Assembly (NCBI GenBank): GCA_013813135.1
Contig: JACCSF010000065.1
Span: forward strand, 1-15,985
DNA from: Thermoleophilaceae bacterium
Lineage (GTDB): Bacteria; Actinomycetota; Thermoleophilia; Solirubrobacterales; Thermoleophilaceae
Direction: 5' to 3'
Length of the DNA: 15,985 bases
A model generated the notes under the pieces. That model was not told where the DNA came from. It did not search any database and saw only the letters and a list, made by a program, of their open reading frames with translations. Both the position numbers and the translations under genes were made by a program. Below are positions 1 through 6,611 of this stretch, piece by piece (the first letter of the stretch is position 1; the number at the start of each line of letters is the position of its first letter).

Positions 1-1295
1 CCGTCGCCGCAGCCAAGCGCGCGTTCGGGGAGTGGTCGGTGACGCCGCCGGGCGAGCGGGCGTCGGCGCTGTTCAGGCTCGCCGACCTGATCGAGGAGCA
101 TGCCGACGAGCTGTCCGATCTCGAGGCCGCCGACGCGGGCAAGCCGCGCAACGCCTTCCACGACGACGAGATCCCGTTCATGTGCGACAACCTGCGCTTC
201 TTCGGCGGCGCGGCGCGCGTGCCGGAGGGGCAGGCGTCGGGCGAGTACATCGCGGGCCACACCTCGATCATCCGCCGCGAGGCGGTCGGGCCGGTGGGGC
301 AGATCACGCCGTGGAACTACCCGCTGATGATGGCGATCTGGAAGATCGGGCCCGCGCTCGCAGCCGGCTGCACGATCGTGCTGAAGCCGGCCGAGACCAC
401 CCCGATCACGACGGTAAAGCTGGCCGAGCTGGCGGGAGAGGTGCTGCCGAAGGGGGTGCTCAACGTGATCACGGGGCACGGCCAGCCGGCCGGCTCGTCG
501 CTGGTCACGCACCCGGACATCGAGATGGTGTCGCTGACCGGCTCGCCCGAGACCGGCAAGTGGATCGCGCGCGCCGCGTCGGACTCGCTCAAGCGCGTGC
601 ATCTCGAGCTGGGCGGCAAGGCGCCGGTGATCGTCTTCGACGACGTCGACCTGGACAACGCGCTCGAGACGATCGCGGCGACCGGCCTCTACAACGCGGG
701 CCAGGACTGCACCGCCGCGACCCGCATACTCGCCGGGGCCAAGGTCTACGACGACGTGGTGAACGGGCTGGCCGAGCAGGCCAAGGGCTACAAGATGGGC
801 GACACGTTCGACCCCGAGACGACCCTGGGTCCGCTCAACTCGCAGCGCCAGCGCGAGCGCGTCGAGGGCTTCCTCGAGGGCAAGCCCTCGCACGCCGAGA
901 TCGTGACCGGCGGCAAGGAGCCCGACCTGCCCGGGTTCTTCCTCGAGCCGACGGTCGTCGCGAACCTGCAGCAGAACGACGAGATGATCCAAAACGAGAT
1001 CTTCGGACCCGTGCTGACCGTGCAGCAGTTCGACGACGAGGCCAAGGCGATCGAGTGGGCCAACGGAACGCGCTACGGGCTCGCCTCCTCGGTCTGGACG
1101 CGCGACCTCGGCCGGGCGCACCGCGTGGCGAACGCGCTGCGCTTCGGCTGCGTGTGGGTCAACGACCACATCCCGATCGCCTCCGAGATGCCGCACGGCG
1201 GCTACAAGCAGTCCGGCTATGGCAAGGACCTGTCCAAGTACGCGATCGAGGACTACCAAGAGATCAAGCACGTCATGGTCAACCTCGAGGTTTGA
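1..1295 (+). CDS. NAD(P)-dependent aldehyde dehydrogenase, gamma-aminobutyraldehyde/betaine-aldehyde type (5' partial)
   Basis: This gene runs in from the left edge; the first full in-frame codon is at 3 and the TGA stop at 1293-1295. About 430 residues are present. Compared with the usual ~475, some 45 N-terminal residues, including the start, lie outside. The enzyme oxidises an aldehyde to the carboxylic acid with NAD(P)+ in the cytoplasm. Visible ALDH landmarks are the cofactor stretch TPWNYPLMM, the lysine in VLKPAE, the loop SLTGSPETGK, the general-base glutamate in LELGGKAP (codon 606-608), the catalytic cysteine in NAGQDCTAA (codon 708-710) and EIFGPVL. The QDCTAA context is typical of gamma-aminobutyraldehyde dehydrogenases (PatD type, putrescine breakdown) and close to betaine-aldehyde dehydrogenases, so the exact substrate is inferred. 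Its stop overlaps the start of the next gene, so the two are probably co-transcribed. No frameshift is seen. Confidence 0.93.
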   Translation, partial: VAAAKRAFGEWSVTPPGERASALFRLADLIEEHADELSDLEAADAGKPRNAFHDDEIPFMCDNLRFFGGAARVPEGQASGEYIAGHTSIIRREAVGPVGQITPWNYPLMMAIWKIGPALAAGCTIVLKPAETTPITTVKLAELAGEVLPKGVLNVITGHGQPAGSSLVTHPDIEMVSLTGSPETGKWIARAASDSLKRVHLELGGKAPVIVFDDVDLDNALETIAATGLYNAGQDCTAATRILAGAKVYDDVVNGLAEQAKGYKMGDTFDPETTLGPLNSQRQRERVEGFLEGKPSHAEIVTGGKEPDLPGFFLEPTVVANLQQNDEMIQNEIFGPVLTVQQFDDEAKAIEWANGTRYGLASSVWTRDLGRAHRVANALRFGCVWVNDHIPIASEMPHGGYKQSGYGKDLSKYAIEDYQEIKHVMVNLEV

Positions 1296-1765
1296 GCCAG
1301 TACAGGTTCCTGACGACCTGGCTGCTGGAGGCCTCCCGGGGCTCCGCCTGGGAGGTCCTTCAGGATCCACTGCGCTGGCCCGAGTGGTGGCGCGGGGTCG
1401 AGCGTGTGAGCGAGGTCGCCGCGGGTGACGACCGGCGGCTCGGGAGCCGCTACCGGATCGCCTGGCGCAGCCGCATCCCGTACGAGCTCCAGTTCGACTT
1501 CACCGTGCGCCACGTCGAGGCACCGCGCGTTATGGAGGGGGATGCCACGGGCGAGCTGGAGGGCACCGGACGCTGGCGCCTGTTCGAGGAGAACGGCGTC
1601 ACGGCCGTGGTCTACGACTGGCGCGTGCGGAGCACGAAGCGCTGGATGAACCTGCTCGCGCCGCTCGCCAGACCCGTGTTCGAGTACAACCACGACGTGG
1701 TGATGCGCTGGGGCGGCGAGGGACTGGCCCGGCGCCTGGGCACGGAGCTGCTGGCGGCGGGCTAG
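1292..1765 (+). CDS. SRPBCC-family (polyketide cyclase/START-like) protein
   Basis: A 157-residue protein starting at TTG 1292, which shares TTGA with the stop of the dehydrogenase gene. Only the stretch after that stop looks like a real protein. The pattern, an opening strand (YRFLTTWLLEA), then WEVLQDPLRWPEWWRGV, a run of alternating strands (YELQFDFTVRHVEAPRVMEG, RWRLFEENG, TAVVYDWRV) and a long closing helix (EYNHDVVMRWGGEGLARRL), is that of SRPBCC hydrophobic-ligand-binding folds, which often begin with xPxxWPEWW. The ligand or reaction cannot be told. The TTG was chosen because it gives translational coupling and the expected N-terminal strand; there is no well-spaced Shine-Dalgarno sequence. 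Its TAG stop lies in a CTAG shared with the stop of the minus-strand transposase relic. Confidence 0.85.
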   Translation: MSQYRFLTTWLLEASRGSAWEVLQDPLRWPEWWRGVERVSEVAAGDDRRLGSRYRIAWRSRIPYELQFDFTVRHVEAPRVMEGDATGELEGTGRWRLFEENGVTAVVYDWRVRSTKRWMNLLAPLARPVFEYNHDVVMRWGGEGLARRLGTELLAAG

Positions 1766-1890
1766 TGTTGTGAGTCGTTGATTCGGGTGCAGTAGCGGGC
1801 GACGGATTCGAGGATTTGGTCGGCGGTCTTGGTCCAGACGAAGGGCCGGGGGGTGTCGTTCCAGGTGTCGATCCAGGCTTTGATGTCGGC
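1762..1890 (-). pseudogene. IS630-family transposase, C-terminal remnant
   Basis: The minus-strand frame ending at the TAG 1764-1762 gives 42 residues ending the way IS630-family (Tc1/mariner-like, DDE) transposases end: IKAWIDTWNDTPRPFVWTKT, then ADQILESVARYCTRIND. In the family this tail follows the last catalytic acidic residue and usually closes a protein of about 350 residues, so nearly 90% is missing. No terminal inverted repeat or TA target duplication was found. The reading continues at its upstream end into an unrelated HD-domain gene fragment, so this is a scar of an old insertion or deletion and not a mobile unit. The family call rests on the well-known WNDxPRPFVWTKTADxIL motif. 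Confidence 0.82.
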
Positions 1891-2119
1891 TCGCGCGCCT
1901 TTGACACCTTGGCGGCCGCGAAGACGGCACGGCCTGCTCGCCGGCCTGCGCCACCTGGGCGCGCAGGGCGGCCTTGCGCTCGGCGTCGTCCTCGATCGAC
2001 GGGTCGTCGCTCACGGCTGCGACCAGCGCGGCGACCTCGGGCCCGAAGCGCTGCTCGAGGTCGCGACGCTCGACGTCGGTGTCCTCGAGCCATCGTGGGA
2101 GCTTTTCAAGTCCGCCCAT
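1891..2119 (-). pseudogene. SpoT/MESH1-like HD phosphohydrolase, internal fragment, frameshifted
   Basis: From ATG 2119 on the minus strand the frame reads LEDTDVERRDLEQRFGPEVA, then ALVAAVSDDPSIEDDAERKA and ALRAQVAQAGEQA. The match continues one frame over with AVFAAAKVSKARE (the break is near 1927-1932) and stops where the IS630 tail begins. This resembles the second half of RelA/SpoT-type HD hydrolases, in which HDxxEDTD carries metal ligands and a later DKxSNxRE-like stretch is conserved. Here the HD pair itself is replaced by unrelated residues (MGGLEKLPRW), the metal motif is incomplete, and the 3' end is gone. It cannot encode an active (p)ppGpp hydrolase. The ATG at 2119 is only the first one in frame and is probably not the original start. 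Confidence 0.72.
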
Positions 2120-2145
2120 GGGCTAAACGTCCCTACACCGATCGG

Positions 2146-2162
2146 GGCGCTTGTTAAGCGCC
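2146..2162. promoter_or_regulatory. Inverted repeat upstream of the first sulfatase-like gene
   Basis: A 7-bp perfect stem, GGCGCTT / AAGCGCC, around a 3-nt GTT loop lies about 25-40 bp upstream of the proposed -10 box at 2185. It could be an operator for the sulfatase-like pair, or a weak terminator or leftover of the relic region. No T tract follows on either strand. Confidence 0.35.
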
Positions 2163-2184
2163 GGTAAACCGTCCTGGCGCTGCC

Positions 2185-2190
2185 TAGAGT
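2185..2190 (+). promoter_or_regulatory. Probable -10 box (TAGAGT), leaderless start at 2199
   Basis: TAGAGT fits TANNNT and ends 8 nt before the ATG at 2199. Transcription would therefore begin at or next to the start codon. No convincing -35 hexamer is seen 16-18 nt upstream, and there is no Shine-Dalgarno sequence in front of the ATG. The same arrangement recurs at several other genes in the window. Confidence 0.5.
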
Positions 2191-2198
2191 CCGCGGCG

Positions 2199-3725
2199 AT
2201 GGCTCGCACTGCGCTCGCAACCATCACGGCCGCCGCGGCTCTGCTGGTGGGCCTTTCGTGCTCGTCCGACCAGCCCCGCGCTGGTCGCGCCAAGCCGGTC
2301 GCGCATACCGTGCAGGCGCCGAGCAAGCCCTACGTGGTGCTGCTCGTGATGGACGAGTTCCCGGGCGACTCGCTGCTCGACCGCCGCCGGCGCATCGACC
2401 CGGTGAGGTATCCCAACTTCGCCGCCCTGGCGGCGGACGGGACCTGGTTCCGCAACGCCTACTCGGTGTACGACTCCACCACGAAGGCGCTGCCGCTGAT
2501 CCTCGACGGCGTTCGGCCGCATCCCGGCAGCGCCGCCGACCGGCGCGACCACCCGCATTCGATCTACGACATGTTCGCCCGGCACGGCTACCGGATCGTC
2601 GACTCCGAAGAGGCGACGGCGCTCTGCCCACCCTCGCTCTGCCGCGGCGGCCGCACGAGGCGACCGGCGATCATCCCGAACCTCCTCGGCGGCCGCCCCG
2701 AGCGCTTCAACCGCTGGGTGCGCTCGATCGAGCCGGGCAAGCCGGCCCTCTGGGTCAAGCACCTGCTGCTGCCGCACGGCCCCTACCAGTACCTCCCGTC
2801 AGGCGCGCGGACGCGCCCGGGGCCCGGCGACCTGCTGCACGGAATGAACACCGTCCCCGGCTTCCACGACGAGTTCCTGACCCGCCACAACGAGCAGCGC
2901 TACCTGCTCCAGCTCGGGTTCACCGACCGGCTGCTCGGCCGCCTCGTGCGACGGCTGAAGGACCAGGGCATCTACGACGACACGCTGATCGTGGCGACCG
3001 CCGATCACGGCATCGCCTTCCAGGTCGGCGTCCAGACCCGCCGCAGCGTTAGCCAGTCGAACGTGGAGGAGCTGACGCCGGTGCCGCTGTTCGTGAAACG
3101 CCCGGGCCAGCGCCGCGGCCGCATCAGCGATGCCTACGCGCGCACGCTCGACGTGACACCCACGATCGCCGACGTGCTGGGCTGGAAGGTCGGCCACCCC
3201 ACCGACGGCCATTCGGCCTTTGGCCCGATCACGCGGCGGCGGCACGGCGTGACTCTGAGCACGCGGGACTTCTCCTCGGTCGTGCGCATCTCGGGCCGGC
3301 GCTGGGAGGCGCGCAGGCGCGCCGTGGTGCGGCGGCGCCTGCGGGAGTTCGGCTCGGGCGACATCGGCTCGCTGTTCACCGGCATCGGACCCCGCAGGGA
3401 GTTGATCGGGCGGACGGCGCCCGCGGTGGGGCGGGCATCAGTGCGGGCCTCGCTGGCCCAATCCGACCTGTTCGCCAACGTGCGCCGAGCGAGCGGCGTG
3501 GTGCCGACCCAGGTAGCCGGCGATCTGCGCGGCGGAGGCGACGGAGCCAAGCGGGACCTCGCGATCGCCGTCAACGGGCGCATCGAGGCGGTCGGCCGCT
3601 CCTTCTACCTCCAGGACGACCCGACTGAGCACTTCGCGCTGATGGTGCCCGACAGCGCCCTGCGCGAGGGCCGAAACAGGCTCGAGCTGTTCGAGGTCGT
3701 CGCGGGGCGCCTGCGTCGGCTCTAG
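2199..3725 (+). CDS. Sulfatase-like hydrolase/transferase, membrane-anchored (copy 1)
   Basis: A 508-residue alkaline-phosphatase-superfamily enzyme (sulfatase/phosphoglycerol-transferase branch). The ATG at 2199 is preferred over an in-frame TTG at 2151 because it opens a clean export signal: MART, a hydrophobic stretch (ALATITAAAALLVGL) and SCSSDQ, a lipobox-like cysteine about residue 19, suggesting an extracellular lipoprotein. Metal-site features are D52-E53 in VMDEFPGD and D269-H270 in TADHGI. The nucleophile region reads DSTTKALP, with Thr94 where classical sulfatases have the Cys/Ser of C/S-x-P-x-R. It thus lacks the formylglycine motif and may be a phosphatase or phosphotransferase. 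HLLLPHGPYQYLPSG is a substrate-side loop shared with copy 2. A C-terminal domain of about 100 residues (RDLAIAVNGRIEAVGRSFYL) looks like a beta domain. The substrate is unknown. Confidence 0.87.
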   Translation: MARTALATITAAAALLVGLSCSSDQPRAGRAKPVAHTVQAPSKPYVVLLVMDEFPGDSLLDRRRRIDPVRYPNFAALAADGTWFRNAYSVYDSTTKALPLILDGVRPHPGSAADRRDHPHSIYDMFARHGYRIVDSEEATALCPPSLCRGGRTRRPAIIPNLLGGRPERFNRWVRSIEPGKPALWVKHLLLPHGPYQYLPSGARTRPGPGDLLHGMNTVPGFHDEFLTRHNEQRYLLQLGFTDRLLGRLVRRLKDQGIYDDTLIVATADHGIAFQVGVQTRRSVSQSNVEELTPVPLFVKRPGQRRGRISDAYARTLDVTPTIADVLGWKVGHPTDGHSAFGPITRRRHGVTLSTRDFSSVVRISGRRWEARRRAVVRRRLREFGSGDIGSLFTGIGPRRELIGRTAPAVGRASVRASLAQSDLFANVRRASGVVPTQVAGDLRGGGDGAKRDLAIAVNGRIEAVGRSFYLQDDPTEHFALMVPDSALREGRNRLELFEVVAGRLRRL

Positions 3726-3728
3726 CCT
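3723..3728 (+). promoter_or_regulatory. Probable -10 box (TAGCCT) overlapping the upstream stop codon
   Basis: The TAG stop of the first sulfatase-like gene is also the first three bases of TAGCCT, which ends 7 nt before the GTG at 3736. This would give copy 2 its own leaderless transcript in addition to read-through. No Shine-Dalgarno sequence is seen before the GTG. Confidence 0.45.
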
Positions 3729-3735
3729 TCGCCGC

Positions 3736-5295
3736 GTGCGCGCGGCAATGCTGGTGCTCTTGCTCGTCGGCGCCGCGGTGACCGCCGTGGTGGTGGTTGG
3801 ACACGAGGGTGCGGGGGCCGGCGACCACCCCGCCGGCGAGGCGCGCCCGCCGGTCGTGATCGTCGTCTTCGACGAGTTCCCGAGCGACACGCTGATCGGC
3901 CCCGACGGTCAGATCGACGCCGCTCGCTTCCCGAACTTCGCGGCTCTGGCAGGCACTTCGACCTGGTTTCGCAACGGGCAGACGGTCTACGACTCGAGCT
4001 TCAAGGCGGTGCCGGCGATCCTCGACGCACGCATGCCGCGGCGCGGCACCGCGCCCGACGTGCGCAGCCACCAGCCGAGCATCTACCACCTGATGGACCG
4101 GCTCGGCTACGACGTCATCAAGGCCGAGTCCGCCACTGCGGTCTGCCCGCCGCGCATCTGCCCGGGTACGCGCACCAGGAGGCCGGGCGTGCTCAAGCGG
4201 CTGGCGGGGGGCGGGCGCCCGGCGCGCCTGCACAGGTGGATCGGCGCGATCCGCGACCGGCCGCGACCGACGTTCTACTTCCAGCACGCGCTGCTCCCGC
4301 ACGAGCCGTGGATCTACCTGCCCTCGGGCCGCCAGAGCCGGCCCTCCGGCAACGACCCGGTCGAGGGGATCAACAGGCCGGGCGGCTTCCACGACCCGGT
4401 GCTCACCGACCACAACCACCTGCGTCTCCTGCTGCAGGTCGGCTACGTCGACCGCCAGCTCGGCCTGATCGTGCGCCGGCTGCGGCGCACGGGGCTGTTC
4501 GACCGCAGCCTGCTCATCGTCGTCGCGGACCACGGCATCGCCCTCGAGGTGGGAGTCAAGAAGCGCAGGCAGGTGACCGAGACGAACTTCGAGCAGGTGG
4601 CCGCGGTGCCGTTCTTCGTCAAGGCTCCCGGCCAGGCCGCGGGGAGCATCGACGGCAGCATCGTGCGCAACATCGACATCGTGCCCACGGTGGCCGACCT
4701 GCTCGGGACAAAGGTCTGGTGGAAGCACGATGGCCGCTCCGTGTTCTCCGCGGCCGCCGGGGCACGAACGCGCGTGGCGATGCCGCGGCGCGATTTCACG
4801 CGCGTGATCTCCTACGGCCGGGCGGAGTTCGAGCGGCGCCGTGACGCAGTGCGCCTCTGGCGCGCGCGCAAGTACGGCACCGGGGCGCAGAGCGGGTTGA
4901 TGTTCGGCGACCCGTGGGCGTCCGCCTACCGCATCGGGCCCCACCCGGAGCTGATCGGCCGGCGCGTCCGTGCCGGTACCGTCGCGACCTCGAGTCGCGT
5001 GCACGGCGAGGTGGCCAACGCCGGGCTGCTGGCCGACGTCGAGCCGTCGAAGGAGATCCTGCCCACGCGCGTGACCGGCCGGCTCGAGGGCGGCCCGCCC
5101 GGGGCGATGCGCGACCTGGCGGTGGCCGTGAACGGCCGCATCCGGGCCGTCGGGCGCAGCTTCCACCTGCGCGGGAGGGGCGCGGAGTTCTTCTCGCTGC
5201 TCGTGCCGGAGTCGGCCCTGCGCCGCGGGCGCAACGCCGTCGAGGTGCTCGAGGTGCGACCCGACGGCCGCTTCGCGGAACTGGCCTCCACCTAG
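3736..5295 (+). CDS. Sulfatase-like hydrolase/transferase, membrane-anchored (copy 2)
   Basis: A 519-residue paralogue of the preceding gene, 10 nt downstream. It starts at GTG 3736 with a signal or membrane anchor (MRAAMLVLLLVGAAVTAVVV) and no lipobox. Metal-binding landmarks are D46-E47 in VFDEFPSD and D265-H266 in VADHGI. The nucleophile region is YDSSFKAVPAIL, with Ser88 where copy 1 has Thr94; the C/S-x-P-x-R signature needed for formylglycine is absent. Shared blocks include LPHEPWIYLPSG, FFVKAPGQ and the C-terminal domain RDLAVAVNGRIRAVGRSFHL. Conserved CPPxxC segments in both copies (CPPSLC, CPPRIC) may form a disulfide. A role in modifying an envelope polymer is inferred from export and family only. 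The TAG stop overlaps that of the convergent membrane-protein gene in a CTAG. Confidence 0.87.
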   Translation: MRAAMLVLLLVGAAVTAVVVVGHEGAGAGDHPAGEARPPVVIVVFDEFPSDTLIGPDGQIDAARFPNFAALAGTSTWFRNGQTVYDSSFKAVPAILDARMPRRGTAPDVRSHQPSIYHLMDRLGYDVIKAESATAVCPPRICPGTRTRRPGVLKRLAGGGRPARLHRWIGAIRDRPRPTFYFQHALLPHEPWIYLPSGRQSRPSGNDPVEGINRPGGFHDPVLTDHNHLRLLLQVGYVDRQLGLIVRRLRRTGLFDRSLLIVVADHGIALEVGVKKRRQVTETNFEQVAAVPFFVKAPGQAAGSIDGSIVRNIDIVPTVADLLGTKVWWKHDGRSVFSAAAGARTRVAMPRRDFTRVISYGRAEFERRRDAVRLWRARKYGTGAQSGLMFGDPWASAYRIGPHPELIGRRVRAGTVATSSRVHGEVANAGLLADVEPSKEILPTRVTGRLEGGPPGAMRDLAVAVNGRIRAVGRSFHLRGRGAEFFSLLVPESALRRGRNAVEVLEVRPDGRFAELAST

Positions 5296-5906
5296 GGGTC
5301 GCGCCTGTTGGGCAGCGCGCTCGGGTCGCGGATCAGCTTCGTTCGCTTGGTGGTGGCGTCCAGGAAGAAGCAGGTCCAGCGTTCGCGGTCGTCGTCCGGG
5401 ATGCAGCTGCGGTAGTAGGCCTCTCCCAGGCGGATGGTGTCCGAGGCCTCGAGGTTGCGGCGCAGCTCCGCGTTGCCGTGGCCGGTCACGAAATCGAACA
5501 GCTCCTGGGCGGCGCGCTGGCGCTGGTCGGTCTCGGCGACGATGGTCGGCCTGTTGGCAAGGCCCGCAGCGAGGATCCCGAATACGCTCGCAACCAGCAG
5601 GCCCGTGCCGATCCGATCCGAGAGAACTTCGAGCTGGGCCTTCGCGGGCGTTCCGGGGTCCGCCGCGGGCCGGCGCTTCCACATGCGCCGGGCGAGCCAG
5701 GGCGCGACCGCGCCGATCAGCACGAGGTTGCCGAAGGTGGCCAACAGAAGGGCGGGGATCAGCTCGATGCCCTCGCGCACTGGCGAGAGGCGGTGGAGCA
5801 GGAAGCCGTCGAGGACCGTGAGGGCAACGAACGAGGGCCACATCCAGGCTCCGCGCAGCCGCCAGCGCATCCGGGTGGGCCAGAAGCGCTGCTCGTGAGG
5901 GTTCAC
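5292..5906 (-). CDS. Conserved membrane protein, three predicted helices
   Basis: 204 residues from GTG 5906, chosen because a TACCCT box ends 7 nt upstream and the protein pattern fades beyond it. After a charged start (MNPHEQRFWPTRMRWRLRG) come three hydrophobic segments at about residues 22-40, 48-70 and 98-116, the first two followed by charged stretches such as RRMWKRRPA. A polar C-terminal domain of about 85 residues contains QRAAQELFDFVTGHGNAELR and two cysteines in RSCIPDDDRERWTCFFLDAT, which could pair if that domain is outside. I do not recognise a named family. The gene is divergent from lipB with only 24 bp between the starts, and convergent with the second sulfatase-like gene. 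No enzyme motif is visible. Confidence 0.8.
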   Translation of the reverse strand: MNPHEQRFWPTRMRWRLRGAWMWPSFVALTVLDGFLLHRLSPVREGIELIPALLLATFGNLVLIGAVAPWLARRMWKRRPAADPGTPAKAQLEVLSDRIGTGLLVASVFGILAAGLANRPTIVAETDQRQRAAQELFDFVTGHGNAELRRNLEASDTIRLGEAYYRSCIPDDDRERWTCFFLDATTKRTKLIRDPSALPNRRDP

Positions 5907-5913
5907 CGGTCGC

Positions 5914-5923
5914 AGGGTAGCCT
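5914..5923. promoter_or_regulatory. Overlapping divergent -10 boxes between the membrane-protein gene and lipB
   Basis: On the plus strand TAGCCT (5918-5923) ends 7 nt before the lipB ATG. On the minus strand TACCCT (5919-5914) ends 7 nt before the GTG at 5906. The two hexamers share the TA at 5918-5919. Each has the spacing expected for leaderless transcription. No clear -35 is visible for either direction and there is no Shine-Dalgarno sequence before either start. Confidence 0.55.
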
Positions 5924-5930
5924 TGGGGAC

Positions 5931-6611
5931 ATGCCCGAGCTCTGGGTCACGCACCTGGGACCCGTCCCCTACGCGGAGGCGTTCGAGCTCCAGCGAACGC
6001 TGCGCGACCGGCGTGCCGCCGGGGAGTTGCCCGACCTGCTGCTCGTGCTCGAGCACCCTCCCGTCTACACGCGCGGCAAGCGCACCGAGCCCGGCGATCT
6101 GCCGATGGGCGAGCACTGGTACCGCGAGCGCGGGATCGAGGTCGAGGGCTCCGATCGCGGCGGTCGCGTCACCTACCACGGCCCGGGCCAACTCGTGGCG
6201 TACCCGATCATGGCGGTGGCGCGCGTGGGCGACTTCGTGCACACCATGGAGCGTGCGATCGTCGCCGCGCTGTCCGACGAGGGCGTGAACGCCGAGCCGC
6301 GCGCCGTCCCGTTCACGGGCGTCTGGGTGGGACCCTCCAAGATCGGCTCGATTGGCGTGCGCGTGCGCGAGGGTGTCTCGATGCACGGGCTGGCGGTGAA
6401 CGTGGACAACGACCTGCAGCCGTTCGAGTGGATCGTGCCGTGCGGCATCGATCACGTGCGGGTGACCTCCGTGGCGCACGAGACCGGCCGCTCGCCGTCC
6501 CTGCCCTGCTTCCGCAAGCGCATGGCGTATCGGTTCAGCGAGGCGTTCGGGCACCGGCAGCGGCTGGTGTCGCTCGACCGCCTGCTCGAGCGCGAGGTCG
6601 TGGCGGCGTGA
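5931..6611 (+). CDS. lipB: Octanoyl-[acyl carrier protein]:protein N-octanoyltransferase LipB
   Basis: 226 residues. LipB moves octanoate from acyl carrier protein to the lipoyl-domain lysine of 2-oxoacid dehydrogenases and glycine cleavage H protein, the first step of lipoate assembly in the cytoplasm. Family landmarks in order: LLLVLEHPPVYTRGKR, GGRVTYHGPGQLVAYPI, the catalytic lysine K137 in PSKIGSIGVRV, HGLAVNVDNDL, and the acyl-accepting cysteine C171 in IVPCGIDHVRVTSV. Length is normal. The ATG at 5931 gives the usual short N-terminus (MPELWVTHLG) and sits 7 nt after a TAGCCT box, so the transcript is probably leaderless. It is the first gene of a long overlapping operon, and its stop overlaps the start of lipA in GTGA, giving tight coupling with the enzyme that uses its product. 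Confidence 0.96.
   Translation: MPELWVTHLGPVPYAEAFELQRTLRDRRAAGELPDLLLVLEHPPVYTRGKRTEPGDLPMGEHWYRERGIEVEGSDRGGRVTYHGPGQLVAYPIMAVARVGDFVHTMERAIVAALSDEGVNAEPRAVPFTGVWVGPSKIGSIGVRVREGVSMHGLAVNVDNDLQPFEWIVPCGIDHVRVTSVAHETGRSPSLPCFRKRMAYRFSEAFGHRQRLVSLDRLLEREVVAA

Noticed and set aside
32..1291. The open frame that joins the SRPBCC gene to upstream sequence inside the dehydrogenase gene
   Set aside because: Upstream of 1292 this frame is low-complexity Arg/Gly text out of register with the aldehyde dehydrogenase; only the part from TTG 1292 looks like protein.
1762..1890. A functional IS630 element
   Set aside because: Only about a tenth of the transposase remains and no terminal inverted repeats or TA duplication were found.
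3571..5841. A 756-codon open frame on the minus strand across the second sulfatase-like gene
   Set aside because: It is Arg/Pro/Ala-rich text without domain patterns, antisense to a clear enzyme gene with all its motifs; long antisense frames are expected at this GC content.
4914..5930. An upstream extension of the lipB frame
   Set aside because: The added residues have no family similarity, overlap the minus-strand membrane-protein gene and the second sulfatase gene, and the ATG at 5931 fits both LipB length and the -10 spacing.
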